64,000 bases of DNA from Toxonevra muliebris (lineage: Eukaryota > Arthropoda > Insecta > Diptera > Pallopteridae): NCBI GenBank assembly GCA_963691655.1, contig OY829327.1, positions 52,278,079 through 52,342,078 on the forward strand, given 5' to 3'. Positions 37,072 to 48,518 of the stretch are shown here, piece by piece (within the stretch, counting starts at the first letter, position 1; each line of letters starts with the position of its first letter). The position numbers were made by a program, and so were the translations under genes. A model generated the notes under the pieces. That model was given only the letters and a program-made list of their open reading frames with translations. It had not been told where the DNA came from and searched no databases.

Positions 37072-38348
37072 TTGGGAGTATGAATGTATAAACTCGTATT
37101 TTTTTTGTAATTTGGACATTTATTGTGAAAAAGTGATTATAAATTTATTCTTTAAAGTATTTTCCATCGTTAGCCACAACCTTTTCCCATCTTTCTGGTA
37201 GCATACGGATTCCGCGTCGAAAGAACTCCTCATATTTTGAGGCTATCAACGAATCGACCCATTTTTTGAGTTCTTCGAAAGAACGGAAGTGCTGTTCAGC
37301 CAGGCCATGTGTCATCGATCGGAACAAGTGGTAATCAGAAGGAGCAATGTCTGGAGAATACAGCGGGTGGGGTAGCACTTCCCATTTCAGCGTTTCCAAG
37401 TATGTTTTTACTTGCCTTGCAACATGCGGCCGAGCATTGTTGTGCTGAAGAATAACTTCGTCGTGTCTATTCTCATATTCTGGCCTCTTATCCTTTAATG
37501 TTCAGCCCAAACACATCAATTGTAGTCGGTAGCGGTCGCCAGTGATCGTTTCATTCGATTTCAACAGCTCATAATACACGACACCTTTCATATCCCACCA
37601 AATACACAGCATGAGCTTGGATCCATGGATGTTCGGCTTTGCCGTTGATGTTGATGCATATCCGGGCGGTCCCCATGATTTTTTACGCTTTGAGTTATCG
37701 TAACGTATCCACTTTTCATCGCCAGTCACAATACGATGCAGAGAACCCTTTCTTTTCTGTCGTTCAATCAGCAGTTCACATGTGAAAAATCGTCGTTCGA
37801 CGTCTCTCGGCTTCAATTCGTACGGCACCCAATTTCCTTGCTTTTAAATCATTCCCAATGCTTTTAATCGTTTAGAAATGGTTGATTGATCAACTCCTAA
37901 AGATTCTGCAAGTTCTTGTTGCGTTTGACATGAATCTTCTTTGAGTAATGCCTTCAATTCTTCATCTTCGAACTTTTTCGGGCCGCCTGAACGTTCCCTG
38001 TCTTCAACATCAAAATCACCACTTTTGAAACGGGCATACCACACCTGACACATTCTAACGTCTATAGGACAGTCAGGATAAATTTCAGTGAGTAAACGAT
38101 GTGCTTCAATTGCGTTTTTCTTTAAATGGAAGAAGCAAATTAAAACTTCCCGTTTTGTTGGCACGAAATTCGACATTTTCAGCTATAATAAAACACTTTT
38201 GTAAAATTATGAAAATTATTTGACAGATCAATTCTTATAGTATTTTTGGCGCTCTTCGAGATAGAATAGCTGTCAATGTAAAAAAAATGGCTCTTATGAT
38301 AGATATGAAGTTAGTCACAATTACGAGTTTATACATTCATACTCCCAA
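37072..38348 (-). mobile_element. Mauritiana-type mariner, copy 1
   Basis: Full-length 1277-bp mariner. The left end TTGGGAGTATGAATGTATAA (37072-37091) is matched in inverse at 38329-38348, and the shared TIR is about 27 bp. TA flanks both sides (37070-37071 and 38349-38350). The length is close to Mos1-type mariners. A second copy is at 51674-52944, and the two differ by scattered substitutions and small indels only. Confidence 0.92.
37145..38176 (-). pseudogene. Mariner transposase, copy 1 (nonsense mutations)
   Basis: Mariner transposase: it binds the TIRs and catalyses TA-targeted cut-and-paste transposition in the nucleus. The start MSNFVPTKREVLICFFH at 38176 leads into the two helix-turn-helix DNA-binding units (ELAESLGVDQSTISKRLKAL), then WVPYELKP. 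The catalytic region follows, with the first Asp in TGDEKWI and the third in YSPDIAPSDYHLF, and the protein ends KYFKE at 37145. Length, about 345 codons, is normal. Lesions: a TAA at 37844-37846 where the other copy has Gln, a TGA at 37502-37504, and the second catalytic Asp changed to Asn (QHNNARPH; the other copy keeps QHDNARPH). Any one of these would abolish activity. Confidence 0.93.
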
Positions 38349-39133
38349 TATATACATATATTTTTTGTCAAATTTTATGTAATGTAAAACGTTTAACTTA
38401 TGAAATATTTCATATTTTGGATCTTAAAATCTACATCTTTTCTTAAACAGGCCCTACGATTTATTGGTTTGGAGAAATCGATTTTTAAAAAAGTGTGTTA
38501 TTTGAAAGTATTAAATTTCGAAAGTATTTTGTAAAAATTTCAGAGAACGCAAAGTGCTTTCGTAGATATAGACGATTATAGCGGCGAGTGTCAGTCTCGC
38601 GGCTCTTCGACTTCCCTTTCGGCTGTTCAGAAAGGTTTAAATATGCCTTATTCCAGCACCTCCTGATTAACTCTTAATCATTGCTGGCTAATCTGTTAAC
38701 ATACAAATTACGGTCAGCCATCATAAAGAAGATGAAGTATATTTTATATGTTAAAAAACGATAGTCAAAACTTTGAACCCGTTTTTCTCAACACAACGTT
38801 TTTGCCATTTTTCATTTAATTCAAAATAAATCCCATGTATTCTCCTTTGAGAACTTTGATGTCCAAAAGTGTTAAGAATTCCGGAGTCAGAAAGTACGTA
38901 TTTATTAATCTACCACTCCCATAAAAATTTGTTAAGTTTTGGACCGAGAAAGCTCAGGGTCGCCTTAAAATAACACTCACTGAAGTCAATTTCGTTTTTG
39001 TAAAATGTTTATATTGAAAATGCGCGTAGCGTTGTTATAATATGAAATTATACCAGTGCGGGGAATTCGATCGAAAATCGGGGAATTTCTCGAGGGTTAT
39101 TGAGGGGAGAGAAAAAATAAGTTGGCATCCCTG

Positions 39134-41712
39134 ATGCAAATAATTCGTTAGATAATTCTGAGAGACGCCGTTACTCATGTCTTCTCTCTTTCTCTTATTT
39201 ATTATTTACTCCCGCTTAAGCAATGATTTTTCAATGATGAATGCAATGTTCAATGAGCGAATTTTAAAAAACTTCCCACGCTAATATTTTGTAATTGGCT
39301 GAACAGATTTTAAATCTGGCTAACCTACTCGTCAAGCTCTTTAAATTGACGTATAATATGATAGTGTAGCACTTCTGGATCTTCTGAAATAAAAATGTAG
39401 TTACACTAATAAATGTATAGATCATAGTTTCTCTTACTTCTTGCTATTTTGTCTCACAAATGTTTTTTTTTTCATATGTAACTATGTATATCAATAGATA
39501 TTTTGCCTTTTCGTTTTATTTTTAATGAAAAATAGCGAAATTGTCTGGGCATTTAAATTGGTTTAAATATTCTAAATACACATATTTGGAGTTTGTAAAT
39601 TATATTTAAATGCAATTTTGCTAGCAGTTTTAATAGACAATTCACTGACAACTGTTATGGGATAAAGGTTTTCCCAGTAAGTTCCTGTCTCTACCTTTAG
39701 ATCTGTCTTGGAGCCATCAGTGTAGAAATAAGATTTATTTCACCATTCAAAATAGATAGTTAAAACGTTCCATAGTATACCCAAAAATTCAATAAATAGC
39801 TAAATCTCTTAATTTTTATTACGAAGCGCAAAGCAGCTGATATGCATATTAAATCTATGTAGGCATAGCTCAAGTATCTATGAAATTGTTTTTGTGAGTG
39901 TGAGTGAGTGCGTTGTTAAAGATTGCATAAATTTGATGCATTCATCTTCAAGGTAGATGTGAATTTTATAATGAAATTATAATAAATTTAATTAAAAGCT
40001 TATTACCACTTTTACGAGTACCTAACTGCGATGACGATGTTGTTTGTTGTTCCACCTGCGCAAAATCAGATTTCAACTCGGGCGTACATACAACAGCAAT
40101 GCCTCTACGTCTGGCTCTTTGAAATTATGTGATGAACGAGTAGAGTCGCGGTGTTGCGCAGTAGGGAATCCTTTTGTCAAATTAATGAGCTCATTAAAAT
40201 TCGTTTAGCAATTACATTTTCACCGATTTCCATAACAGATTTACAGCAACAATTTCACTCGACATAAAACTTAAGCGAAAAATATGCTGAATTTACATTA
40301 CGAGCATAGCGCAGCGTAGCATATAAAAGTGGAGGGCTTGAAATTTCCAAGGAGGTAGAAGAAAGAGTGAGTACAAAAGCAATGAATGGAGGAGTGTAAG
40401 TCGAGATTGTAAGTGTCGGTGGAAGATGTTGAGAGGCAGCCATTGAGTATCTGCAAAAGCAAACACTCTTACAGGTGTGATGCCTGACTGCTGCCCACTG
40501 GCTTCTGGTATGTCTGCCTGGCTGCCTGCCTGCTTGCTTGCTTGTTTGCTCGCCTGCCGACTAACACGTTACAATAATAAACAATAATAACAATAATAAC
40601 AATAACAAAGTGCGTACTCAGTAAATTCATAGATTGTTATAAAACAGCGAAGTTGAAGCAAAGCAGAAGCAGAAGCAAACGGAAATGACGGAAGCACTAA
40701 ACCTTCACAGTGTAGTAAGCGAAAATCGTAAAAAGAAATCATGAGAAAAAAATAAAAACCTTTTTTTTCTTTTTTTTCAAATTGCATTTCTTTCACTTGG
40801 TTATATTTCAACACACATACACACATACCCCTACTACTGTATCCTTATTCACTCCTACCATTTGGGCTTTATTTATGCTTTGAGTGCGAGTGTGTGTTAC
40901 CTTGGGTTGGAGATGTGCTGCTCCGCTCTGTCGAGCTGTGTCGAGTTGAGATGTGCTCAATAGCGGGTAAAACAATAAAATAAAATAGCAATATAATAAT
41001 TTATGGTACATCATTAAACGCAAATAGCTTCTCTTCATAATAATAACGAAGTAAAAAATACACAAAAAACAAAAACGCAAAGGAAAAAGTTTCTTAATTT
41101 TTGTTTTCCCTCCATTGTTGTTGTTCTCGCTCTCATACTCCCCACAGAAATTTCTTGCGTTATTCGGTTTGGGTTTGCTTTGTACCGCAGTCGTCGTCCT
41201 CGTCGTCGTCATCGCTTTTATTTTGACGTCTTCCTTTGTAATAAAAATGTTATTATTACTTTATTTATTATGCTTTTTAACGAATTTATTACTTTCACAT
41301 ACTTTGATTTCGCGTTTTGTTTCTCTTTCATATTTATTTACCCCACTTTTCCCATCTTCTTGAATATTTATTCATAAAAGATCTTCCAAGAAACTTAGCA
41401 AACAGCTAATGAAACTTTAATTAAAAGTAGATTACGGGATTTAGTTTTACTTGAGAGAATAACAGAAAATAAATATGTAAAAATATGAATGTTGAGGTTA
41501 CAGACACAGCAAGTTCAAAGTCGCATTGGAAGACAACCATACATTTTAGAAATTCATTTAGAAAAAATCAAATTTTTCAAACCAAACAATATCTTCAGGT
41601 CAAGTACTTACACAATTCAATTCCAGTATTCCCCAATTTTATTTTATAAGTATAAACAAAACGCAAAAAAAAAAATTTTTATTTGAGAGCTTTTTTTGAT
41701 GGCGGAAAAGTA
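39134..41712. other. Host-like non-coding DNA
   Basis: No gene recognised. AATAATAAC repeats at 40572-40606, CTGCCTGCCTGCTTGCTTGC-type repeats at 40515-40557 and CGTCGTC at about 41190-41208 are visible. Open frames at 40808-41377 cross these repeats. Confidence 0.55.
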
Positions 41713-41716
41713 TTAA

Positions 41717-42211
41717 CCCTTCCCTGCCCAATAAGGCAAATTTTGTTTAAAAAATATTAAGGAATAGCATTCTTCATTCTGACACAACTTTTGTTCTATG
41801 ACTTTTTTAATATCTTAGTTATAAGCGTTAAAATCTTAAATTACCTAGTGGGACATATATGGTTCTTTGGGCAGTATCAAGTAAAATAGTAATACATAAC
41901 CTTTTTTTTTTTTAATCACTTTATTGAGAAAAATAACTAAAAATAAAAATTTAAATCAATTATTCAGTGTGAAATTTATAGAAACAATATCTTTCGGCTA
42001 CATAGAAAATACAAAATTTTATTTTATTTTTATGTGAAAAACGTATTTTTTTCCTTTTGACATCTTACGTTTTCTAATACCGTTATATATGCGCAGCGAT
42101 ACAGAAAGCTGCAATCTACGAAACCCATATTGTGGTTTGGATGTTGGACGTAAGATGGCGCCACTATTACCGTCCAAAGTGGTGGGACCATATATGGCAG
42201 CATGGGAAGGG
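41717..42211. mobile_element. Candidate piggyBac-like MITE (TTAACCCTTCCC ends)
   Basis: Left TTAA (41713-41716), then CCCTTCCCTGCCC. The complement of the right end reads CCCTTCCCATGCTGCC and is followed by CTAA (42212-42215), one base off TTAA. Just inside the right end is GGACCATATATGG, and an inverted GGGACATATATGG lies near 41852-41864, so a CATATATGG-type palindrome is shared by both halves. The 495-bp element has no coding sequence. Confidence 0.55.
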
Positions 42212-42511
42212 CTAAATTTTCGATGTGCTTAGAAATACGGTGGAATTGTATATTAATATTGACCAAAACTTCTTAACTTCGACCCTCATGCGGCACCAAT
42301 AAGCAGTATATAATTTGAAAAACTTGTTTGTTCATTATTTTTATACAGAGTGATTCAAAACTACTCTCAAATTTTTTTACCATGTATTCTTCAACTCAAA
42401 AAGAGTAAAAAAATGAAAAAACCCATCTAGATTCAGCTGTTTTATTAGGATTACTGTATTTGGTACCCTTAGAATTGAAATTATCTATGAAAGTTATATT
42501 GAGCCTATATA

Positions 42512-43692
42512 CCACCTTGATCAAAAAGTTCCCGGAATTTATTCAGAAAATAAAAAACACAAGTTTATTCATCAATTCCCTTTAAAGTAATCCCCATTGA
42601 CTGCAACACACTTATGCCAGCGCTTGATTCAATCCTCGAAACATTTTTTATATTCGGTTTTCGGTATGCCCATCAATGCTTCCTACGATTTTTAGATTGC
42701 TTCCTCTCGGCGGCTGAAACGCGTTCCCCGTAATGATTTTTTAACTCGATTGACGAGAAAGAAGTCACAGGGAGCCAAATCAGGTGAATTCGGTGGCTGT
42801 TGGATGGTATTTGTTGCATTTTTTGTCAAAAAATTACGAATAATGATGGCACTGTGCGACGGTGCGTTATCATGGTGCATTCACGCAAGCGCCTCATAAC
42901 GCACAAATAATAGTCTTTGTTTACTGTGTGACCTTCTGTCAAAAATTCATGATGCACTACACCGTTGTAATCTATGAAAACCGTGAGCATTGCCTTCTTT
43001 TTTGACTGAAAACGACATGATTTTTTTGGTCTCAGCTCATTTGGTGCACGCTATTCACTTGCCTGATGTCTGGCGTACTCATAAACCTACGTCTCGTCTC
43101 CAGTAATGATCCTTTTGATGAATGTGGGATCGGATTCAGCCTCGCAAATCATGTCTTTTGTGACGTCAACATGGTCTCTTTTTTGCATGAAATTGAGGTC
43201 TTTTGACACCAACTTTGCTGCTACACGTCGGAAACCCAAATCATTAACCAAAATGTCTTGGATGGATCCATAGGCAATGTTCAAGTCCTCTGCTATCTCT
43301 CTGATGGTTAATTTGCGGTTATTGACCAAAATTTCAACGTTTTTGTCGGTTTTCGATGTCGATGGTCTGCCACTGCGTTCATCATCTTCGATTGACTCAC
43401 GACCACTTTTGAACCGCACGTGTCACTGGTAAACGACCGTTTCCTTTAGAGAATCGTTGCCGAAACACTTTTCCAACATTTCCAACGTTCACGCACCATT
43501 AAATCCATTTTTTACGCAAAATTTAATACAATACAATTTAATAAAATTGTAAAAAATCGTCAACACACACAGAGATAGATGTACTCTTGGCTACGTAACT
43601 TTTGCAAATGTCAAGCTATGACGCTAAGATTTAAATCGGAACGATGGGAGCGTCACACGGTGGTTATTCCGGGAACTTTTTGACCAAGGTGA
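42512..43692 (-). mobile_element. Second mariner family, decayed
   Basis: The left end starts CCACCTTGATCAAAAAG (42512) and the complement of the right end starts TCACCTTGGTCAAAAAG (43692). Both continue TTCCCGGAAT, giving TIRs of about 27 bp. TA flanks both sides (42510-42511 and 43693-43694). The length of 1181 bp is about 100 bp short of a usual mariner. The TIR and protein differ from the other mariners in the window. Confidence 0.9.
42690..43500 (-). pseudogene. Mariner transposase of the second family (broken)
   Basis: Minus-strand mariner transposase. From about 43480 it reads LEMLEKCFGNDSLKETVVYQ, then (43419-43087) GRESIEDDERSGRPSTSKTD, IREIAEDLNIAYGSIQDIL, and TFIKRIITGDET with the first catalytic Asp, followed by a stop. 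The linker shows APNELRPKKS and FIDYNGVVHHEFL in other frames. The frame at 42880-42692 carries MHHDNAPSHS (second Asp) and SPDLAPCDFFL (third Asp), 34 residues apart, so the D,D34D triad residues survive. Stops after GDET, several frame changes and a shortened C-terminus make it non-functional. It is closer to rosa/GRESxEDDERSGRPST-type mariners than to the mauritiana type at 37145. Confidence 0.88.
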
Positions 43693-43694
43693 TA

Positions 43695-45798
43695 TTTCTT
43701 AGGTTAAGCGTTTTACGTGACATTTTTTTTAAATAGTGACGATTGAGTCTTTTAGCCTGCCGGATACCATAAAGTTTAGTCCAATAGCCTTTGAGAGCTT
43801 TTGTTTCCCATTCCCTTATTATTGTTTGGATATGGTTCGATAACAGACCGCAATAAAAATTGGAATCTATGAAAGTCTTAAGTGCTCTACTTTTTACTAG
43901 ACTCTCTGTTCTTTCATATAAATCAGATCTTTCATGGCCCAGGAATCAAGCCAGTATTTATTTCCTGTTCCTTCCATAAAATTTTGAATTTGATTATGTG
44001 TTCGTTCAGAGCTGATCAGCTTGACTACCACACATAGTGTAAATGTGGGCACCGTTTATTCGCTTACGCATATAATCTAAAAAAGCATCTTTACTCGTAC
44101 AATTTTTCAAGATAAAGAATATATGGTCAAGAAATGAATACTTCTGTTCTTGAACATGTATAAAGATAATGCTCATAACATGAACACTCAAATACTCAGT
44201 ATTCACAAAATTGGTTCATGTTCATATTGTGTTCAAGAGTGTTCAAATATGATTCTGACTAACCTTGTAAATATGGTATATATATAACATAGAAATTTAG
44301 TATATGAATCTTAGTTTCCAATCAATTTAAAGCAAATCAATTTAAAATCTATGTGAAATCACTGTCATTCAATATTATTAATATACGAAATTCAGCTTGT
44401 CAATTCAAAATGGGACAAAGCTAAAAAAAGGGAATCAAAAAATCACGTGAAACCAAACAAATACAAATATAAACTGAAATGAATCGGGAATATTGAGTCA
44501 CATATATCCTTTTTTTCAATACACATTAACAAACAGTGCAAAAATATTTCACAGATGCTGTCTATATGATTTAATTTTAATTTTTTCGTTATACTTTCAG
44601 TATAAAAATTCATTCCCACAAACTCTTTCCACTAGTGAAGATGTTGTAGCTACAGCAACAACGAAACAAAAAAAAAGAAACAAAGCAACAATATTTAAAA
44701 TTAAATAAACGAAACGTAACAGATACGAAAAAAAAATATATGCATATAAATAAATATACAAACCAAAGGAAAAACCGATATAAGGACGAATGGGCAGACA
44801 GAAAGACATACTGACGAAAGGATGAAACAACACACGGTCAGGACTTTTCATATGACACAAAAGAGCAAAGTGCAAAAATAGCAAAACGAAAACGAAAAAC
44901 TCTCTGCAATCTGATTCTTTTTTATTTTGTTTGTTTTACTGTATTTTTTAATGCAGTTTTTTGTTGTTGTTGAAAAATAAAAATGCATGTTGCTGGAACA
45001 CGTGATTGTATTTCTGCTACTGCTGCAGTTCATCACGTGACTTTCACATATGTCACTGTGACATATGTCACCGTCATCGTCTTCGGTGTTTGGCAGTAGC
45101 ACCAAAGTATCATTGGCAGTATAAGGAAGTGCAGCTGCGTCTGAGCACACATATTAATGTCCAATCATGTTTATATGTAAGAATGTATGTGTGTGTGAGT
45201 GTGTGTAATATAATGCTGTGCAAAAAATTAAATACAGTTATACATATATATATACATATTTATCCATTCAACTGAAGGTGGAAGCTCAACTGCGAGCAAG
45301 TAAATAATTGGATTTCATTTCAATTTTCTCAATCACTGACACAAAATGAAATATCAACAGGAGAAAAAGAAAGCAAAAGTGGTAACCTCTTATCGCCGGC
45401 ATCTCATAAAAATCATGAATTCACAATTTATACAACAGTTTCTCAAGAATTTATATTTAGAAACAATTTTATCTAATGCTATAACAAAATTTTGCAAACT
45501 TATATCACCCAAAAATACTCATACATTGTATAGCAAATTTCTTACATAAGCATAAGTTTTCCCAATAGGAATTTAGGGATTGAGGAATACTTATATCACA
45601 CACTTGTTTCGCTGAATTTGCTATGCTAAGAATTCTAATTGTTTTTATTAAGCATATAGCTGTACCAACTGAGTTTCAATCCATAGGGTTGCATACTTTT
45701 GACATCGTTGCCAAATGCTTTGAAGCCTATAATAATTCTAAATTTCGGGTTCGTAATCATTTCCAGCTGGGTGTAAATATCCACAACTTTTCACAATA
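43695..45798. other. Host-like non-coding DNA with an E-box cluster
   Basis: No gene recognised. The only notable structure is the 44999-45071 E-box cluster, listed separately. The remainder is AT-rich with TGTG runs near 45188-45207. Confidence 0.55.
44999..45071. promoter_or_regulatory. Cluster of four E-boxes with a perfect direct/inverted repeat
   Basis: Two CACGTG boxes (44999-45004 and 45034-45039) and two CATATG boxes (45047-45052 and 45062-45067) fall within 73 bp. The CATATG boxes sit in two identical ACATATGTCAC words (45046-45056 and 45061-45071) that also form a palindrome around ACTGT. CACGTG and CATATG are known bHLH or bHLH-PAS binding cores. Regulatory function is inferred only. 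Confidence 0.3.
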
Positions 45799-46287
45799 GG
45801 GTAAGCCCGGGTGTAATGGCGAAACGGGTGATATAGTGCACCCCCAATTTCTCCCACTTCCACTTCACTCTCAACGCTCATTTCGTAATATATCATCATC
45901 ATTTAGTCTTGTGCAAGTATGCGTAGCGCATAGTGATCGTAACGCTGCGTGCGAAACTTAAAAAAAAATTAAAAATAAAAAGAAGAAAAGAGAAAATTTT
46001 GTGTTGCGTTAAAAAATATAATATTTTTTACATTGAAATTATTCGGTAAGTTTTGAACTATTTTTAATCGCATAAGCACACAAAAGAAAAGCAAAAATTA
46101 AAATACAAAAAATGTGTGCAAATAGCAACGAAATACAAACAGATTTTTTTTGGCAGGGATGATATTAAATTGTGTGAAAAAGGGCGAAATGGTGCACTAT
46201 ATCAACCTTTATACGAATCTTTTGTAATAAAAATTATTTTTGATCATTGCTTTTCACATTTTTTAAACTTAGTTAACCCACTCTTCT

Positions 46288-47899
46288 AGGGCTTTGTGGT
46301 CCGATGAAGATTTAAAAGCAGCAATTGGTGCTATAAAATCAAATAAAATATCCATCAATGCAGCTGCAAAAGAATACAAGGTGCCTGCATCCACAATTAG
46401 CCGTTATCTTAAAAGCCAAATGTCTACTAAAAAAAGTTGGGCGGGTCAATTTGTTTGGGAATCGACATAAAACAAAAAATGATCTTACAACAAGTTGCAA
46501 GACCATGGCTTCGCTCCAACACGTCCGATGGTGCGTCGTATGGCGTATGATGTTGCTGAAAAGCTTCATGTGAAGCACCAATTTAACAATGCAACCAAGA
46601 CAGCAGGTGATAAATGGTTACAACTTTTTTTAAGCCGACATCTTGATCTTTTCATCAGAAAGTCAGAAGGCGTCTCGCAAGCCCAAGCAACCGGCATGAC
46701 CAGCGACAAAGTAAAAGAATACTTCGATTTGCTTAAAAAGGTTATGACTAAAAATAACCTGATGGGCAAACCGCTGCAAATTTATAATATGGATGAAACT
46801 GGTTGCCAATTAAACAATCGTCCGGAGCTTATTGTCGCCCAAAGAATGTCGAAAAATGTCGCCACCATCACTTCAGGAGAAAAGGGTGAGACAATAACAG
46901 TTATAGCTTGTTGCAATACAGAAGGTATATTTTTGCTGCCGTCATGTGTGTTCAAAGGTATGTATGCCATTACCTCTTGCCTCTTTTCAGTGTTTTTTTT
47001 TTTTTGTTTTAAAAGGAAAGAGAATGAAACCAGAATGGGAAGAGAAAATTCCACCTGGCTCACGCATGTTTATGGGTGAAAAGTCCGCCTATGTCAGCAA
47101 TGATCTATTTTTTCTTGGGCTGAAAGATAATTTTCTTCCAAGGAAGACTGAGGGAAAAGTGCTCCTTATACTGGATGGCCATTCCTCCCATTGTACAAAT
47201 GTCGAAATGCTGGATTTTGCAGCTGAAAATGAGATTATTCTTTTCTGTTTGCCGCCTCATACTACTAAATTCCTACAATCGTTCGTTAGATCCTTTTTCA
47301 AAGCTTTCAAGTCTCACTACTACGCCGCGTGTAATTTATGATTCCGTAATTATCTGACACGCACAATTGGACGATTTGAATTTGGCAATATACTTTCTGA
47401 GGCCTGGGAAAACGCTGCAGTATCAAAGAACGGAATATCGTGGTTTGCAGCAACGAATTACTTTATATGGTTTCTCTATATTAAAATTTTTTGTACAGGA
47501 TGAAATTGACCCTCTATTTGAAGCCACGCCAAGTAAGACCCTAGATATTGTCTGCCCTATTCCATCGGTAACAAAGTCTAAAACGAAAAGCATAAGAGCA
47601 CAAAAGGCGCGGATGTTGACAACACCGGGAAACAGGTCAGAGAAATTGCTCAAATCTATAAAGCGAGAGGCAAAATCAAAAACAAGAAAGCCCTGAATGT
47701 GTCCACCTCATCAGAAGATGTCCCAAATGTGCCTCTTAGTGATGGGTCTGATGGGCAGGAAGACTTCGAAGAAAATCTCTGCGCTGGTTGTGGCGAGGAC
47801 TACAATGTAACTTCAAGAAAAGATGACTGGAAGCAGTGTGTGATCTGTAAAAAATGGAAGCACGTCTTACGTCAACACTTGCAACAAATGTGGCAATGA
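46288..47899 (+). pseudogene. Pogo/Tigger-like transposase with C-terminal zinc-finger (broken)
   Basis: DDE transposase of the pogo branch of Tc1/mariner. It opens RALWSDEDLKAAIGAIKSNK, then AAAKEYKVPASTISRYLKSQ, the psq/CENP-B-type helix-turn-helix; a CTCTTCTAG just before (46281-46289) could be a splice acceptor, and no start codon is seen. After a frame break the long frame 46495-46957 gives the second DNA-binding unit and IYNMDETGCQLN (first Asp). A 58-bp intron follows (46958-47015), then KRMKPEWEEKIPPGS and LLILDGHSSH (second Asp). The expected LQPLD block reads LQSFVRSFF, so the third Asp is lost. The C-terminal tail (47700-47930, in two frames) has a C-x2-C, C-x2-C-x3-H, C-x2-C pattern resembling a PHD finger. 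Stops and frameshifts occur at about 46470, 47340, 47460-47490 and 47860. Confidence 0.85.
46958..47015 (+). other. 58-bp GT-AG intron in the pogo-like transposase
   Basis: Splicing GTATGT at 46958 to an AAAAG acceptor at 47015, after a T-rich tract, joins TTCAAAG to GAAAGAGAATG. This gives Phe-Lys-Gly-Lys-Arg-Met in frame, the residues expected at this place in the family. The unspliced frame reads a Cys/Phe-rich insertion and then the wrong frame. The length is typical of fly introns, which supports the host being dipteran. Confidence 0.75.
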
Positions 47900-48203
47900 T
47901 CTTTTAAAAAAAGGTAGTTTACCATATCACCCTATAGGGTGCACCATTTCACCTGGGTGTCCGGTTGAAATGGCAAGGTTTTAATACTTTTTTATTTAGC
48001 ATTTTAAACAATGAATTATTCTCTATCCTAATTTTTTTTACAAAATGTACTAATTAAGGAGTGAGATCGAAAAAATCTTAACATATATAAAATTCAATAA
48101 TTTTTAAAACGGTTAATCTTAGAGCTTTGAATTTTTTTATTTAATTGGTAATATTTTACAAATTACAGAAAATTATAACTTTTATAGTAACTACTATTTA
48201 GAC

Positions 48204-48277
48204 GACCTCGATAGTCTAGTGGATAGTGCACTAGACTTTCATCCAGAAGGTTGCGGGTTCGATTCCCGTCTTGGTCT
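48204..48277 (+). pseudogene. tRNA-like head 1 of the SINE (tRNA-Glu-like)
   Basis: The 74-nt region has an A box TAGTCTAGTGG (48212-48222) and a B box GGTTCGATTCC (48256-48266). The CTTTCATCCAGAAGG anticodon arm resembles tRNA-Glu with a TTC anticodon. The acceptor stem pairs only partly (GACC against GGTC at the ends, with mismatches inside), so it is a retroposon promoter and not a functional tRNA gene. Confidence 0.8.
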
Positions 48278-48447
48278 GGTGGTTAATTCTCATAAACTTC
48301 TTATATTCACTATCGATATGAAGTGGATGAGAATTATAAGAATGTGTACAAGTACACACCTTGGTTGGTAATGGCAAGACCACCGAGCTGATAAAAAATT
48401 GCCACATAGCCGTTCGGAATCGGCGTTAAACTGTAGGTCCTACCATC

Positions 48448-48518
48448 GCCACTGTGGTCTAGTGGAAGAGTGCCAGACTCTTGTTTCTGGAGACCCGAGT
48501 TCGATTCTCGGCTTGGGT
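48448..48518 (+). pseudogene. tRNA-like head 2 of the SINE
   Basis: A box TGGTCTAGTGG (48455-48465) and B box GAGTTCGATTC (48497-48507) are spaced as in a tRNA. The anticodon stem CCAGA/TCTGG pairs, but the loop is 8 nt (CTCTTGTT). The parent tRNA is unclear. The T arm CCGAG/CTCGG pairs. It is the second internal pol III promoter of the element. Confidence 0.75.

Larger units (their letters stand above)
36958..39133. mobile_element. Inverted-repeat element hosting a mariner
   Basis: GATGCCAACT (36958-36967) and GAAATTCCCCGATTT (36973-36987) are both matched in inverse at the far side: AAATCGGGGAATTTC (39075-39089) and AGTTGGCATC (39120-39129, continuing CCTG). The right terminus, read as CAGGGATGCCAAC, resembles hAT-type ends, but no 8-bp duplication was found. 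The mariner 37072-38348 lies inside and accounts for 1.28 kb; without it the element would be about 0.9 kb. No other coding region is recognised. Confidence 0.55.
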
